NCBI RefSeq assembly: GCF_001884185.1
Contig: NZ_MAOE01000110.1
Location: 62,001 to 126,000 of the forward strand
Direction: 5' to 3'
DNA: 64,000 nt
From: Bacillus albus
Lineage (GTDB): Bacteria; Bacillota; Bacilli; Bacillales; Bacillaceae_G
The position numbers and the translations under genes are program-made. The notes under the pieces were generated by a model that had not been told where the DNA came from, ran no database searches, and saw only the letters and a program-made list of their open reading frames with translations. Position 1 is the stretch's first letter. Each line of letters begins with the position of its first letter. Below are positions 50,348 to 59,670 of this stretch, in pieces.

Positions 50348-51070
50348 ATGATGACTATAGAACAGTTAGAAAAACATTTTAAAATAAGAAGAAATGCTTC
50401 TTCTATCATGATAAAAGAAAATAATGCAGAGCCTTTTACAGAAGCGCAATTAAAGGAAATGATGCAATATTGCGTTGCTGAGGCTGAAAAAGAGGGAATA
50501 GAAAACTTACACTTTGAGATTTCTTCAAAAAGTCCAAATTACGATGTGTATAAAAAATGTTTCGAAACGTATTCATTTGAATATATTACTGAAAACATGA
50601 TTGTATTTAAGGATATATATGAAGTAGAAGATGTAGAAAGTGAAATTGATTTTAAGCTGATTGAAGAAGTAGGAGAAGATACATTTTATTCTCTTTGGAA
50701 CGAAATGACGGAAGAACAAGTCACTTATGATCAATTTGTAAATATGATGCTACAAGAAATTGGGGAGCAATGGAAAGAGCATTGTTTAACAGCGAGTATT
50801 GATGAAGAGCCAATAGGAATTGTAATCCCGCATATTGAAAGAGGAACGTTAGAAGAAGGAAAACTCATGTATTTCGCAGTCGCTCCAAATATGCGAAATA
50901 AAGGGTACGAAGCAGCATTCTTCACAGGTGCAATGTTTGTCTTAAAAGAAATAGGTGCATCTTATTATATTGGCGAGACAAATGTACAAAATGAATGGAT
51001 GAAGGATGTTTTTGAAAAGAATGGATGTCAGTTACTGAGTTGTACTGAGCGATATGTGAGGGTGTTTTAG
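50348..51070 (+). CDS. Large GNAT acetyltransferase, paralogue of the 9.3-kb gene
   Basis: 240 aa; ATG 50348 or 50351. The N-terminal half is a degenerate GNAT-like domain (FKIRRNASSIMIKENN...). The C-terminal half has IGIVIPHIERGTLEEGKLMY, FAVAPNMRNKGYEAAFFTGA (acetyl-CoA loop region, with N-K-G-Y in place of R-G-x-G) and LKEIGASYYIGETNVQNEW. These blocks line up with the gene at 9323-10099. The weaker acetyl-CoA loop may mean reduced or altered activity. Monocistronic. Confidence 0.82.
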   Translation: MMTIEQLEKHFKIRRNASSIMIKENNAEPFTEAQLKEMMQYCVAEAEKEGIENLHFEISSKSPNYDVYKKCFETYSFEYITENMIVFKDIYEVEDVESEIDFKLIEEVGEDTFYSLWNEMTEEQVTYDQFVNMMLQEIGEQWKEHCLTASIDEEPIGIVIPHIERGTLEEGKLMYFAVAPNMRNKGYEAAFFTGAMFVLKEIGASYYIGETNVQNEWMKDVFEKNGCQLLSCTERYVRVF

Positions 51071-51245
51071 GAAGATGGAAAAGGTTCTTGAACTTGTTTA
51101 ACGGAAATCCGTGTACAACTTATGAACAAATAAAAGAACTTCTTGCCTTTTTGTAAGATAAAAAGAAAAATGAGAACGACAAAGTAGATATTTCTATAAT
51201 ACAATAAAGAAAGATTCGATTATATGAGAAAGCGTTGGTGAAAGA

Positions 51246-52265
51246 ATGGAGCAGCAAAGAAATGGGTTACAAGCAACTGTAGAAAGAAATGAAGATAATA
51301 CGTTACATATAAAGTGGGAAAATAATATAGAGGAAGTTCGCATTTACTGGAGTACTTCGCCAGAACACATTGAAGAAAGTGGAGAATTACTTGCAACGGT
51401 AAATGGAGAACCATCATGTACACTTGTAAACCCGAGTGAAAATGAGCGTCCATATTTTAGACTAGTAGGAAGTAATGGACAAGCAGTGACAGTAGCTGAG
51501 CGTAGATTGCCATTACAAGGCGCGTTTAACTTCCGTGATATGGGAGGATATGAGACGACAGATGGCCGTAAAGTAAAATGGGGCAAGTTGTACCGTTCTG
51601 AAGAATTAGCAGGACTAACAGAGTGGGATATCGACTATTTACAAAAGTCTGGCTTAAAGTTAATTTGTGACTACCGTACAGACTTCGAGGTAAAGCATAA
51701 GCCAAACCCAGAAATTACAGGCGCTCGTCAAGTGTGCTTACCAGTTATGCAAGACTTAGCGAAAGACCTAAACATAAATGAATTTTTCCAAGTTGGTGAC
51801 CTTTCTATGTTAGGGAAACCAGGTGAGTATCTTGTGAAAATGAATCAAGATTTCGTAAGTGGTAATGAAGCATTCGTGAGCTTCTTAAGCTTAGCGCAAA
51901 ACCCGGAAAACTTACCGTTAGTAAACCATTGTACAGCTGGAAAAGACCGTACAGGATTTGGGTCAGCATTATTATTACTTTTACTAGGTGTACCGGAAAA
52001 AACAGTAATGGAAGACTACTTATTAAGTAACGGTTTCCGTGAAAAATTAAATGAGAAAATGATGGCCTTTTTAGGTGCAAAACTACAAAACGACGAAAGT
52101 AGAGCGATATTAGGTGCAATGTTCGAAGCGCGCGCTGAATATTTACAAGCTGCGATTGATGAAGTGAAAAAGCAATACGGTTCAGTTGAAGGGTATGCTG
52201 AAAAAGCACTTGGCTTTACGAAAGAGTCATTAGAGGAAATGAAAGAGTTATTGCTAGAAGATTAA
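51246..52265 (+). CDS. Tyrosine-protein phosphatase (Y_phosphatase3/LipA type) with N-terminal beta domain
   Basis: 339 aa. The first 85 residues form a fibronectin-like beta domain (NGLQATVERNEDNTLHIKWE). The phosphatase begins at LPLQGAFNFRDMGGYET (NFRDxGG motif) and has the P-loop NHCTAGKDRTGFGSALLL (about 224-241; CxxGKDRTG), with catalytic Cys and Arg present. Related enzymes in Listeria (LipA) and mycobacteria (MptpB) dephosphorylate proteins or phosphoinositides and are sometimes secreted; no signal peptide is seen here. RBS is weak (GGTGAAAG). Confidence 0.9.
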   Translation: MEQQRNGLQATVERNEDNTLHIKWENNIEEVRIYWSTSPEHIEESGELLATVNGEPSCTLVNPSENERPYFRLVGSNGQAVTVAERRLPLQGAFNFRDMGGYETTDGRKVKWGKLYRSEELAGLTEWDIDYLQKSGLKLICDYRTDFEVKHKPNPEITGARQVCLPVMQDLAKDLNINEFFQVGDLSMLGKPGEYLVKMNQDFVSGNEAFVSFLSLAQNPENLPLVNHCTAGKDRTGFGSALLLLLLGVPEKTVMEDYLLSNGFREKLNEKMMAFLGAKLQNDESRAILGAMFEARAEYLQAAIDEVKKQYGSVEGYAEKALGFTKESLEEMKELLLED

Positions 52266-52273
52266 TAATGAGG

Positions 52274-52304
52274 AGGGAGGCTGATTGGGTTAGCCTCCTT
52301 TTCT
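52274..52304 (+). terminator. Rho-independent terminator
   Basis: GGAGGCT against AGCCTCC, nine-base loop, then TTTTC. Confidence 0.85.
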
Positions 52305-52381
52305 TATTGTTGTTATAATTTTGTTTATGAGGGTTGTTGTGCACCGGGGATGAAAAGAAATTAAGAATCGGGGGATAAAAG

Positions 52382-53293
52382 ATTCATACACGTGTAAAAG
52401 CAGAGGGGTTAAAAGAGAAGCTAGCAACAATACTAAGTCAAGATTATAAGGAACTGGCTGTTCAGAATTTAAAGGTGATTGGAAAAGGAGTGCAAAATAT
52501 TGTTTTTCGGGGAGATTCAGAAAAGGGAGCTTTAGCTTTTCGAGTGCCGTGGGAGAGAGAAGTAGAAAATATAAATGAAGATTTATTTAATAGTCGGATT
52601 TCATTAGAAAAGGAAGCAGAGCTCTCTGAGTTTTGTCATTCAAAAGGTATTCCAGTGCCAAAGATACACGGATTGCATCTTTCTGCAGAACTTGATTTTT
52701 TAATTTCGGATTGTGTGTGTACTGATCATGTTCCAATTTCTGCGTATAAAATAGGCGAGTTAGTTAGTAAGCTTCATAGTATGCCAATTGATGATTTACA
52801 TTACGGACAAAACATTAGAGAGCCCATTAGTAAGTATATAGCAGAACGAATTGTGAAACGGGTAGAAGGGTTTAATACAATCACGAACTGTGGAATGAAA
52901 CTTCCAGATACGAAAACAATTGAACAGATTCTTAGTACAGCAGATCATGAAAAGTGTTTACTACATATGGATATTCGACCGGCCAATTTAATTGGATATA
53001 ATGGAGAAGTTAAAGCGATAGTTGATTGGGATAACGCTCTAATTGGTCACCCATTACTGGAGCTTATGAGAATAGCTGAAACAAATGAGGTTAGTTGGGA
53101 TGAATTTAAAGATGGATATAAGAATGATAGTATCTTTAACGCTACTCCTCATATTGTTAGTTTATTTTATAGATTAGATACAGCGGTCATGCTTGCAAAC
53201 TTATTTATAGCAGATTTGAAAATAGAAGATAAAGGTGTATTCTATAAACAGCGGGTTAAAGCAATCCATCACGAAATATATAAAAGTTTATAA
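52382..53293 (+). CDS. APH-family phosphotransferase with non-standard start
   Basis: About 303 aa if started at ATT 52382, where GGGGG lies seven bases upstream; the first standard start is GTG 52475, which has no RBS and would remove the N-terminal helix of the kinase fold. The nucleotide loop is VIGKGVQNIVFRGD, the catalytic loop LHMDIRPANLIGYNG (HxDxxxxN), and the metal site AIVDWDNALIGHPLLELMR (IDWxxAxxGxxxxD). All are intact. Relatives phosphorylate aminoglycosides, choline or homoserine; the substrate is unknown. Confidence 0.8.
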   Translation: MHTRVKAEGLKEKLATILSQDYKELAVQNLKVIGKGVQNIVFRGDSEKGALAFRVPWEREVENINEDLFNSRISLEKEAELSEFCHSKGIPVPKIHGLHLSAELDFLISDCVCTDHVPISAYKIGELVSKLHSMPIDDLHYGQNIREPISKYIAERIVKRVEGFNTITNCGMKLPDTKTIEQILSTADHEKCLLHMDIRPANLIGYNGEVKAIVDWDNALIGHPLLELMRIAETNEVSWDEFKDGYKNDSIFNATPHIVSLFYRLDTAVMLANLFIADLKIEDKGVFYKQRVKAIHHEIYKSL

Positions 53294-53339
53294 GCTATAA
53301 GAATGAATTTTTGAAATAGAATTGAGGAGAAAGAACATC

Positions 53340-54050
53340 ATGAAATACAAAGTTATATTATTCGACGTAGACGATACATTATTAGATTTCCCTGAAACGG
53401 AAAGACACGCATTACATAATGCGTTTGTACAGTTCGGGATGCCTACAGGGTATAATGATTATCTTGCAAGTTATAAAGAGATTAGTAATGGATTATGGAG
53501 AGCTTTAGAAAATAAAATGATTACGCTAAGTGAATTAGCGGTAGATCGATTTAGACAATTATTTGCCCTTCATAATATAAAAGTAGATGCGCAGCAATTT
53601 AGCGGTGTATACCTTGAAAACTTAGGGAAAGAAGTACATCTTATAGAAGGTGCAGTGCAATTATGTGAGAATCTACAAGATTGCAAGTTAGGTATTATTA
53701 CGAATGGATACACGAAGGTGCAACAATCGAGAATTGGAAATTCGCCTTTATGTAATTTCTTTGATCATATTATTATTTCAGAAGAGGTTGGTCATCAAAA
53801 ACCAGCACGTGAGATTTTTGATTATGCGTTTGAAAAGTTTGGGATTACGGATAAATCAAGTGTATTAATGGTTGGAGATTCGCTTACTTCTGATATGAGA
53901 GGTGGAGAAGATTACGGCATTGATACGTGTTGGTATAATCCGAGTTTGAAAGAAAATAGGGCGGATGTTAAGCCGACTTATGAAGTGGAGAGTCTGCTAC
54001 AAATTTTAGAAATTGTAGAAGTGACTAAAGAAAAAGTAGCTTCATTTTAA
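53340..54050 (+). CDS. YjjG-type HAD pyrimidine nucleotidase
   Basis: 236 aa from ATG 53340 (RBS TGAGGAGAAAG). HAD motif I is ILFDVDDTLLDF, motif II GIITNGYTKVQ, motif III EVGHQKPAREIFDYAF with its lysine, and motif IV MVGDSLTSDMRGGEDYG. A helical cap lies at about 20-90. The match to YjjG/YfnB-like enzymes suggests removal of phosphate from non-canonical pyrimidine nucleotides (house cleaning). It is 46 bp after the phosphotransferase gene. Confidence 0.9.
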   Translation: MKYKVILFDVDDTLLDFPETERHALHNAFVQFGMPTGYNDYLASYKEISNGLWRALENKMITLSELAVDRFRQLFALHNIKVDAQQFSGVYLENLGKEVHLIEGAVQLCENLQDCKLGIITNGYTKVQQSRIGNSPLCNFFDHIIISEEVGHQKPAREIFDYAFEKFGITDKSSVLMVGDSLTSDMRGGEDYGIDTCWYNPSLKENRADVKPTYEVESLLQILEIVEVTKEKVASF

Positions 54051-54120
54051 TTGTATTGATATATGTTCAGTTACGGTCAATATAGGCAAGAGCCGTGTAA
54101 CAACTAGAGGTGAATAAAGG

Positions 54121-55083
54121 ATGTTAACGTTTTTATTTGAGTTAGACAAAAGTATTCCGCAGAAGGATGAACCGCGGTATGCCGCTTATGCGAATGGCTT
54201 TATTGAAGGGGATGTAACGATTCTTGTCGATGACAACGTACTTTTTCAGAAGTCATGTATGAAGGTTGCAGAGCTTGGTATTTATTTAGGACAGTGGATG
54301 GAACAAGTGCAACAGGGGCAAAACGAACAGTTGAATTATGAAACGAGTGATCGTGAGGAAGTAATTCTTGGATTCTTATACGAAGAGGAAGATCAGTGGA
54401 GAGTTGCTTCCAGCTGGCAGCAATTTGAACTGCAAGAGCGTATATCCACTACAGCATTAGTAGAGAGCGTTGGGCGTTATTTGAATGAGCTAAATAAGGA
54501 ACTGCGCGCGATAGAATATCCCGTTACGTTTGATCAGTATTTACGAGGAGAGCGAGTGATGCAGCTTTCTTACAAGAGACTGTGTGATAGTAAGGCGGAT
54601 ACGACGTCAATAGAGGTTTATAATGAAAGCGAAAGAGTAGGCGCAGTACGGGGCTATTATAAAAATACGTTGATGAAAGTGCTAGACTTTATTCCGAAAG
54701 TCGGTAGTAATATCATTTATGAAATAAAGGATAGTAAGGACAATATTCGCGTCGTTGCAAAGGATGTAAGTAGGCAGCGTCAAAGAAGGATTTTAGTAAC
54801 GTACATCGATCATCATGATGCAGAGCATGAAATACTTGTATGTGACGGAAAGTTATTAGATGCAAATTTCTTATTTACCTTTACATATAAGAGGGAAGAA
54901 TATGTTGTTCACAAAACTCCAATTGGACTTGGAAAGTTATTACGAAACGGCTATGTAATCGCAGATTGGAACATTCGTCTTGAGGAAGATATGTATGATA
55001 TTGAGATGAATGTATATGATGAGAATTATATAGAGGATCAATACTTACTATTAGGCGTATTTCATGCTGTTTTGTATGGGTGA
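54121..55083 (+). CDS. Hypothetical two-domain protein with possible tubby-like C-terminus
   Basis: 320 aa, soluble. The N-terminal 130 residues (FLFELDKSIPQKDEPRYAAY, later LVDDNVLF and YLGQWMEQVQQG) look like a beta-rich domain of the DUF7878 kind as I remember it. From about 150 on, MQLSYKRLCDSKADTTSIEV and the repeating strands (YEIKDSKDNIRVVAKDVSRQ) resemble tubby C-terminal/YxjI-like domains. Neither assignment is certain. Start ATG has weak RBS (AGGTGAAT). Monocistronic. Confidence 0.68.
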   Translation: MLTFLFELDKSIPQKDEPRYAAYANGFIEGDVTILVDDNVLFQKSCMKVAELGIYLGQWMEQVQQGQNEQLNYETSDREEVILGFLYEEEDQWRVASSWQQFELQERISTTALVESVGRYLNELNKELRAIEYPVTFDQYLRGERVMQLSYKRLCDSKADTTSIEVYNESERVGAVRGYYKNTLMKVLDFIPKVGSNIIYEIKDSKDNIRVVAKDVSRQRQRRILVTYIDHHDAEHEILVCDGKLLDANFLFTFTYKREEYVVHKTPIGLGKLLRNGYVIADWNIRLEEDMYDIEMNVYDENYIEDQYLLLGVFHAVLYG

Positions 55084-55091
55084 TAAATGAG

Positions 55092-55132
55092 AAATACCGG
55101 CATTCTTCATGGGAAGGATGCCGGTATTTTTA
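55092..55132. terminator. Bidirectional terminator
   Basis: AAATACCGGCATTC against GGATGCCGGTATTT with TTTTT on the plus strand; the minus-strand gene ends in it. Confidence 0.9.
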
Positions 55133-55333
55133 TTTATTCTCAAAAATAAAAATCTCATCAATCGTACTATGAAGAGCCTTCGCTATATCGTGAGCGAGCT
55201 GTAAGGAAGGATTATATTTTCCTTTTTCGAGATGGCTAATTGTTTCACGGCGTACACCAACACTCTTTGCTAAATCTTCTTGTGTCATGTTCAACTTGGC
55301 GCGGTATTCTTTTATTTTCGTTACGAACGCCAT
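55130..55333 (-). CDS. XRE/Cro-type small DNA-binding protein
   Basis: 67 aa, a bare helix-turn-helix of the YozG/YgzD group: [40 protein letters not shown], then an acidic tail [10 protein letters not shown]. It starts inside the end of the membrane-protein gene (13-bp overlap). Such pairs, an XRE regulator with a small DUF membrane protein, are common in Bacillus, and the regulator probably controls its own operon. No RBS other than AGATGCGCC-type sequence is evident, so coupling is likely. Confidence 0.88.
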   Translation of the reverse strand: MAFVTKIKEYRAKLNMTQEDLAKSVGVRRETISHLEKGKYNPSLQLAHDIAKALHSTIDEIFIFENK

Positions 55334-55680
55334 GGCGCATCTTCCATTTCATCAACAGGTTTATCGTAAAAGAACATAGAGAAGCCGAACGTAAGAATGA
55401 GTGTGCCGAAAATAAGAGCGATATCAATCTCTTGTAGTGCCGGGTTTGGAAACAGCATTTCAATAAACATAATAATAGCGGTAGTTAGTAATGTAACGAT
55501 AAAGGCATTGCGGCACGATTTATTGACGATTTGTTCAAATAGTTCATCGTGTTGAACCGTTCTATACGTTGTGAAAAAGGAGAAGAAACAGAACATAGTA
55601 AACAATCCTTTGTCGTAAAAAAAGCCGAGGAATCCAAAGAAACCGAGAAACCCTAAATATTTAATCCAAGTAGTTTTCAC
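55321..55680 (-). CDS. DUF3796-like membrane protein
   Basis: 119 aa from GTG 55680 (RBS AAAGGAGAATC); the frame is open further but the RBS lies inside that extension. It has four hydrophobic segments: [36 protein letters not shown], then about 62-80 and 88-106. The GFLGF repeats and size match DUF3796-type proteins paired with XRE regulators. First gene of the two-gene unit. Confidence 0.75.
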   Translation of the reverse strand: MKTTWIKYLGFLGFFGFLGFFYDKGLFTMFCFFSFFTTYRTVQHDELFEQIVNKSCRNAFIVTLLTTAIIMFIEMLFPNPALQEIDIALIFGTLILTFGFSMFFYDKPVDEMEDAPWRS

Positions 55681-55859
55681 GATAGATTCTCCTTTCAATG
55701 TTAGAAATAATTCACGTTATGTTATAAATATATCACATGTAAAAATGTATAGTAATAATAGTTTTCCAATTCTTTTCATAATAATAGTAAAAAGAGGAAA
55801 TATACTGCGAAATAAAGAGGATAATATTGTAAAATGGTTGTAAGGAGGGGGAGGAAGGT

Positions 55860-56054
55860 ATGTTAACTTGGATCATGATCGTTGTATTACTTGTAGTCAT
55901 TACTGTAGTTGCGACGGTGTTAATCGGGCGAAATGGTGATGCGAATTATAGTAAGGCGACAAAGGGGAATATTAGAAGACTTACGATGATTTATATTATA
56001 CTAGCTGTCGTTTTAATCGTTGGGTTAGGTCTGTATATTTATTTTAAAGGTTAA
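55860..56054 (+). CDS. Small two-helix membrane protein
   Basis: 64 aa with helices at about 3-22 and 41-61 joined by a basic, polar loop (RNGDANYSKATKGNIRR). The RBS is very strong (GTAAGGAGGGGGAGG). It lies 80 bp upstream of the ABC ATPase gene on the same strand, with a TATAAT at about 56093 between, so it probably has its own transcript. Family not recognised. Confidence 0.75.
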   Translation: MLTWIMIVVLLVVITVVATVLIGRNGDANYSKATKGNIRRLTMIYIILAVVLIVGLGLYIYFKG

Positions 56055-56140
56055 AAACTGAAAAATAAAAAAATCTAAAAATATAAGTATGCTATAATGT
56101 TAATATAGTTATTTGGTAATTAAGGAAAGGATTGGATGTA

Positions 56141-56866
56141 ATGATTGAAATTACAAATGTGTCAAAAAGTTATAATGGGTCTACTTATGCAGTAAAAGAT
56201 TTAAGTTTATCTGTGCCTAGCGGAGAAATTTTTGGATTTTTAGGGCCGAATGGTGCGGGTAAATCAACGACAATTAAGATGATTACTGGTATTCATGGGG
56301 TGGACAAAGGAACGATTACGATTAATGGTATAGATATTATGAAAAATCCGATGGAAGCGAAAAGGACGTTTGGTTATGTCCCAGATAGCCCAGATATGTT
56401 TTTACGATTAAAAGGAATTGAATATTTAAACTTTATGGCAGATATGTATGAAGTGCCGAAAGAAGTACGACAAGAGCGAATTGAGTCTTTAGCGAAGAAA
56501 TTTGATCTTTACAATGCGTTATCGGATCAAATTCAAAGTTATTCGCACGGTATGAGACAAAAAATCGTTATTATTGGTGTGCTCGTGCATGAGCCAGATA
56601 TATGGATTTTAGATGAACCGTTAACGGGGCTTGATCCGAAATCCGCATATATTTTAAAAGAAATGATGAGAGAACATGCGGATAAAGGAAAGATTGTATT
56701 TTTCTCGACACACGTATTAGAAGTAGCAGAAAAAATATGTGACCGCGTTGCAATTATTAATAAGGGGAATCTTCAGTTTAAAGGGAATTTAGATGAAATG
56801 AGAGATCATTTTAAATCCAATGAATCACTTGAAAAAATGTTCTTGGAGATGACGGGGAATGAGTAA
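56141..56866 (+). CDS. ABC transporter ATPase (CcmA/EcsA type)
   Basis: 241 aa from ATG 56141. Walker A GPNGAGKSTTIKM (about 37-49), Q-loop GYVPDSPDMFLRL, signature YSHGMRQKIVIIG (a SxGxxQ variant), Walker B IWILDEPLTGLDP and H-loop FFSTHVLEVAEK are complete. This class drives exporters of drugs, lipids or peptides. Its end overlaps the permease start by eight bases, so the pair is translationally coupled. Confidence 0.92.
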   Translation: MIEITNVSKSYNGSTYAVKDLSLSVPSGEIFGFLGPNGAGKSTTIKMITGIHGVDKGTITINGIDIMKNPMEAKRTFGYVPDSPDMFLRLKGIEYLNFMADMYEVPKEVRQERIESLAKKFDLYNALSDQIQSYSHGMRQKIVIIGVLVHEPDIWILDEPLTGLDPKSAYILKEMMREHADKGKIVFFSTHVLEVAEKICDRVAIINKGNLQFKGNLDEMRDHFKSNESLEKMFLEMTGNE

Positions 56867-58517
56867 AATTTGGACGTTAACGAAAGTATTATTAAAATTA
56901 AATTATGCAGATTTTATAACAGATAAGAAGAAGCGATGGGCGTATGTATTTTCATTTGCAGCCATTTTATTTGTCGGCTTTTTACTATTTGGTTCTATCA
57001 CGCACGCAATGTATGAGGGAATGATACATTTAGGGCAAGATCCAGGAATGATTATCGCAATGGGACTTGCGATTGCGAGTATATGGGTATTTTTAATGAG
57101 TATAACGAACATTTTAACTGTATTTTACTATAGTAATGACATTGAAATGTTACTACCATTACCATTAAAACCAGCCCAGATTATTTCGGCAAAATTTTTA
57201 ACAGTATTAATAACACAATACGTAATGAGTTCATTCATTTTATTACCAATCTTTATTACGTACGGGTTAAAAAGTAGTGCATTTATTACATATTACATAT
57301 ATATGATTTTTATTTACTTACTCTTCCCGATTGTGCCGTTAGTACTAGCTTCGTTACTGATGACAGTTATTATGAGGTATACAAATATAGCAAAAAATAA
57401 AGACCGAGGAAATATATTTATTGGAATTGTAAGTATACTATTTATTGTAGGAATTAATGTATTTTTACAGTGGAAAAATAAAAGCTCGTTTTCTGAAGAT
57501 GCAATTGCGGATTACCTTGCGAACAACCAATCTTCTCTTTTAGTACAAATGACAAACTATTTTCCAACTACATATTTCGGAGCAGTGGCATTAGTAGAAA
57601 ATGTAAATTGGAAGGGTCCTTTATACGTATTAATCTTTGCACTTATTTCATTTGTATTTTTTGTGTTGTTTTATTACATTGCAGAGCGTACATATTTAAA
57701 AGGGGTTATTGGACTTTCAACGAGTACAGCAAAAAAAGAGGTTATTTCAGCCGAAGGATTACAGAAATCAACGGTACAAAGTTCACATTTAAAAGCGTAT
57801 GTGAAAAAGGAATTTAAAACGTTATTCCGTACACCACAATTTTTCTTAAATTGTATTGTACAAACTTTCGTTATGCCGATTATGTTATTCTTTGTTTTAT
57901 TCGTGCAAGACGGGAATTTAAAGTGGATTACAGGGTATATTGATAACCCAAAATCAGCAGGCCTTGCAATTGGCGTGGGTCTTTGTGCATCGCTATTTTT
58001 AATGGGAAGTAACGTCATCGCAACAACATCATTTTCACGTGATGGAAGTTCATGGTTTGTAAATCGTTATTTACCTGTAAAAGCTTCAGATATCTTTTTT
58101 GCGAAAGCGATAACGGCTTGGTTAATTAATGTGATCATTTTAGCAGTATTCGGCATTACGATGGCAGTTGTAGCGGGGATTTCTCCTGTATTTATGTTAC
58201 TGTGGTTTTTACTAAGTGCGAACGGGTTACTGTTAATTAATTTAATCGGTACACGCTGGGATGCACAAACTGCAGATATTCATTGGGATACAGAACAGAA
58301 ATTATTTAAGAGCCGATATACAACTTTGTGGAATTTTTTAGCTAATATTTTTATAGCTTTAGTTATTGTTGCGGGAGTAGGTTTATTATACTTCTTCCTT
58401 CAAGTAGGATTGTGGGTAATGTTTATCGTTTTATTTGTAATGTTTACGATTGTAAATTATATCTTCATTAAAATTTTGAAATTAGGTGCAGAACGTATAT
58501 TGTCAAATATTGAATAA
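56859..58517 (+). CDS. ABC exporter permease
   Basis: 552 aa with about 12 hydrophobic segments in two clusters (about 28-260 and 320-545), separated by a cytosolic stretch holding AYVKKEFKTLFRTPQFFLNC. YYSNDIEMLLPLPLKPAQII is the conserved cytosolic loop of the YthQ/YybP-like putative ABC exporter family. Partner of the ATPase before it. Substrate unknown. Terminates before the SDR gene without a clear hairpin. Confidence 0.87.
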   Translation: MSKIWTLTKVLLKLNYADFITDKKKRWAYVFSFAAILFVGFLLFGSITHAMYEGMIHLGQDPGMIIAMGLAIASIWVFLMSITNILTVFYYSNDIEMLLPLPLKPAQIISAKFLTVLITQYVMSSFILLPIFITYGLKSSAFITYYIYMIFIYLLFPIVPLVLASLLMTVIMRYTNIAKNKDRGNIFIGIVSILFIVGINVFLQWKNKSSFSEDAIADYLANNQSSLLVQMTNYFPTTYFGAVALVENVNWKGPLYVLIFALISFVFFVLFYYIAERTYLKGVIGLSTSTAKKEVISAEGLQKSTVQSSHLKAYVKKEFKTLFRTPQFFLNCIVQTFVMPIMLFFVLFVQDGNLKWITGYIDNPKSAGLAIGVGLCASLFLMGSNVIATTSFSRDGSSWFVNRYLPVKASDIFFAKAITAWLINVIILAVFGITMAVVAGISPVFMLLWFLLSANGLLLINLIGTRWDAQTADIHWDTEQKLFKSRYTTLWNFLANIFIALVIVAGVGLLYFFLQVGLWVMFIVLFVMFTIVNYIFIKILKLGAERILSNIE

Positions 58518-58573
58518 ATAGATAGATCCTCTGTATTCGTGCAGAGGATTTATCCATAGATGGAGGAGAAAAG

Positions 58574-59332
58574 GTGAAGAAAATAGCAATTGTAACAGGG
58601 GCAACTCGTCTGAATGGAATTGGTGCAGCTGTATGCAAGGTGCTTGCTCAAGAAGGGATAGACATTTTTTTCACGTACTGGTCTCAGTATGATAAAGCGA
58701 TGCCGTGGGGAATGCATGACAAAGAGCCCTTTTTGTTGAAAGAGGAGATTGAAAGTTTAGGTGTTCAATGTGAAATGGCAGAAATCAATTTATCGCAGTC
58801 GTATTCGCCCAATCGTTTGTTTTATATGGTCTCAGAACGTTTAGGTGATCCATCTATTTTAATTAATAATGCAGCGTATGCTACTCATACGAGAATTGAG
58901 GAATTAAACGTAGAACAGTTAGATAAACATTATACAGTGAATGTTCGCGCTACTATGTTATTAAGTTCATTATTTATAAAACATTATGCAAGCAAGGCGA
59001 GTGGAAGTATTATTAATCTTACTTCAGGGCAGTCGTTAGGGCCAATGCCTGATGAACTAGCATACGTAGCGACGAAAGGAGCAATTGAAGCATTTACAAA
59101 ATCAGTAGCACCTGTTGCGATGGAGAAGGGGATTACAGTTAATGCTGTTGACCCTGGACCGACGAATACAGGATGGATTACAGAGGAACTGAAGCATCAT
59201 TTAGTATGGAAGTTTCCGCAAAATAAAGTAGGGGAACCGGCGGACGCAGCACGCTTAATTTCTTTTTTAGTAAGTGAAGAAGCAAAATGGATTACGGGTC
59301 AAGTTATTCATTCGAACGGCGGTTACTCATAA
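58574..59332 (+). CDS. Short-chain dehydrogenase/reductase
   Basis: 252 aa from GTG 58574 (RBS TGGAGGAGAAAA). The nucleotide loop is VTGATRLNGIGAAV, a variant with an insertion typical of the FabG-like subgroup that includes 3-oxoacyl-ACP reductase relatives. ILINNAAYATHT, the serine in INLTSGQSLG and the YVATK pair are intact. PGPTNTGWITEEL follows as the substrate loop. Substrate unknown. It lies 57 bp after the exporter permease and may be cotranscribed. Confidence 0.9.
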   Translation: MKKIAIVTGATRLNGIGAAVCKVLAQEGIDIFFTYWSQYDKAMPWGMHDKEPFLLKEEIESLGVQCEMAEINLSQSYSPNRLFYMVSERLGDPSILINNAAYATHTRIEELNVEQLDKHYTVNVRATMLLSSLFIKHYASKASGSIINLTSGQSLGPMPDELAYVATKGAIEAFTKSVAPVAMEKGITVNAVDPGPTNTGWITEELKHHLVWKFPQNKVGEPADAARLISFLVSEEAKWITGQVIHSNGGYS

Positions 59333-59429
59333 ATATATTATGTTAACAATTGTTGAGAAACAAAAAAATGAAAGAAAATTTTATTTTTTTGTTTAAATAA
59401 AATGTCAAGAAAGATAAAAATTTGATAGG

Positions 59430-59485
59430 AGAGTATATCGTTATATGAAGATCGTAATTCTTCATGTGACAATATACTCTTTTTC
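59430..59485 (+). terminator. Long hairpin terminator
   Basis: AGAGTATAT (59430-59438) pairs with ATATACTCT (59472-59480), and inside it TATATGAAG with CTTCATGTGA; TTTTTC follows. The rest of the 59333-59670 gap shows no gene beyond a doubtful 30-codon frame starting within this hairpin. Confidence 0.75.
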
Positions 59486-59670
59486 TTTTACCAAAGAGAA
59501 GAAAAATGCAGTAGAAGAAACTCGAATGTTCAAATAGATTTATCGTTTTTTGTACGTATTATTATGAAGATTACTGTCGGAAATATGGTGATTCGTATGA
59601 AAAGGGATTTTTTAAGGAGAAATCGAATCGTAAAGGGGAGGATAAATAAAGTAAACATAGGGGGATTTAT

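Noticed and set aside
51071-51156. Coding-like tail (FLNLFNGNPCTTYEQIKELL, stop at 51154-51156) after the acetyltransferase
   Set aside because: Only about 30 codons, no start and no RBS; could be a relic but too short to support as a feature.
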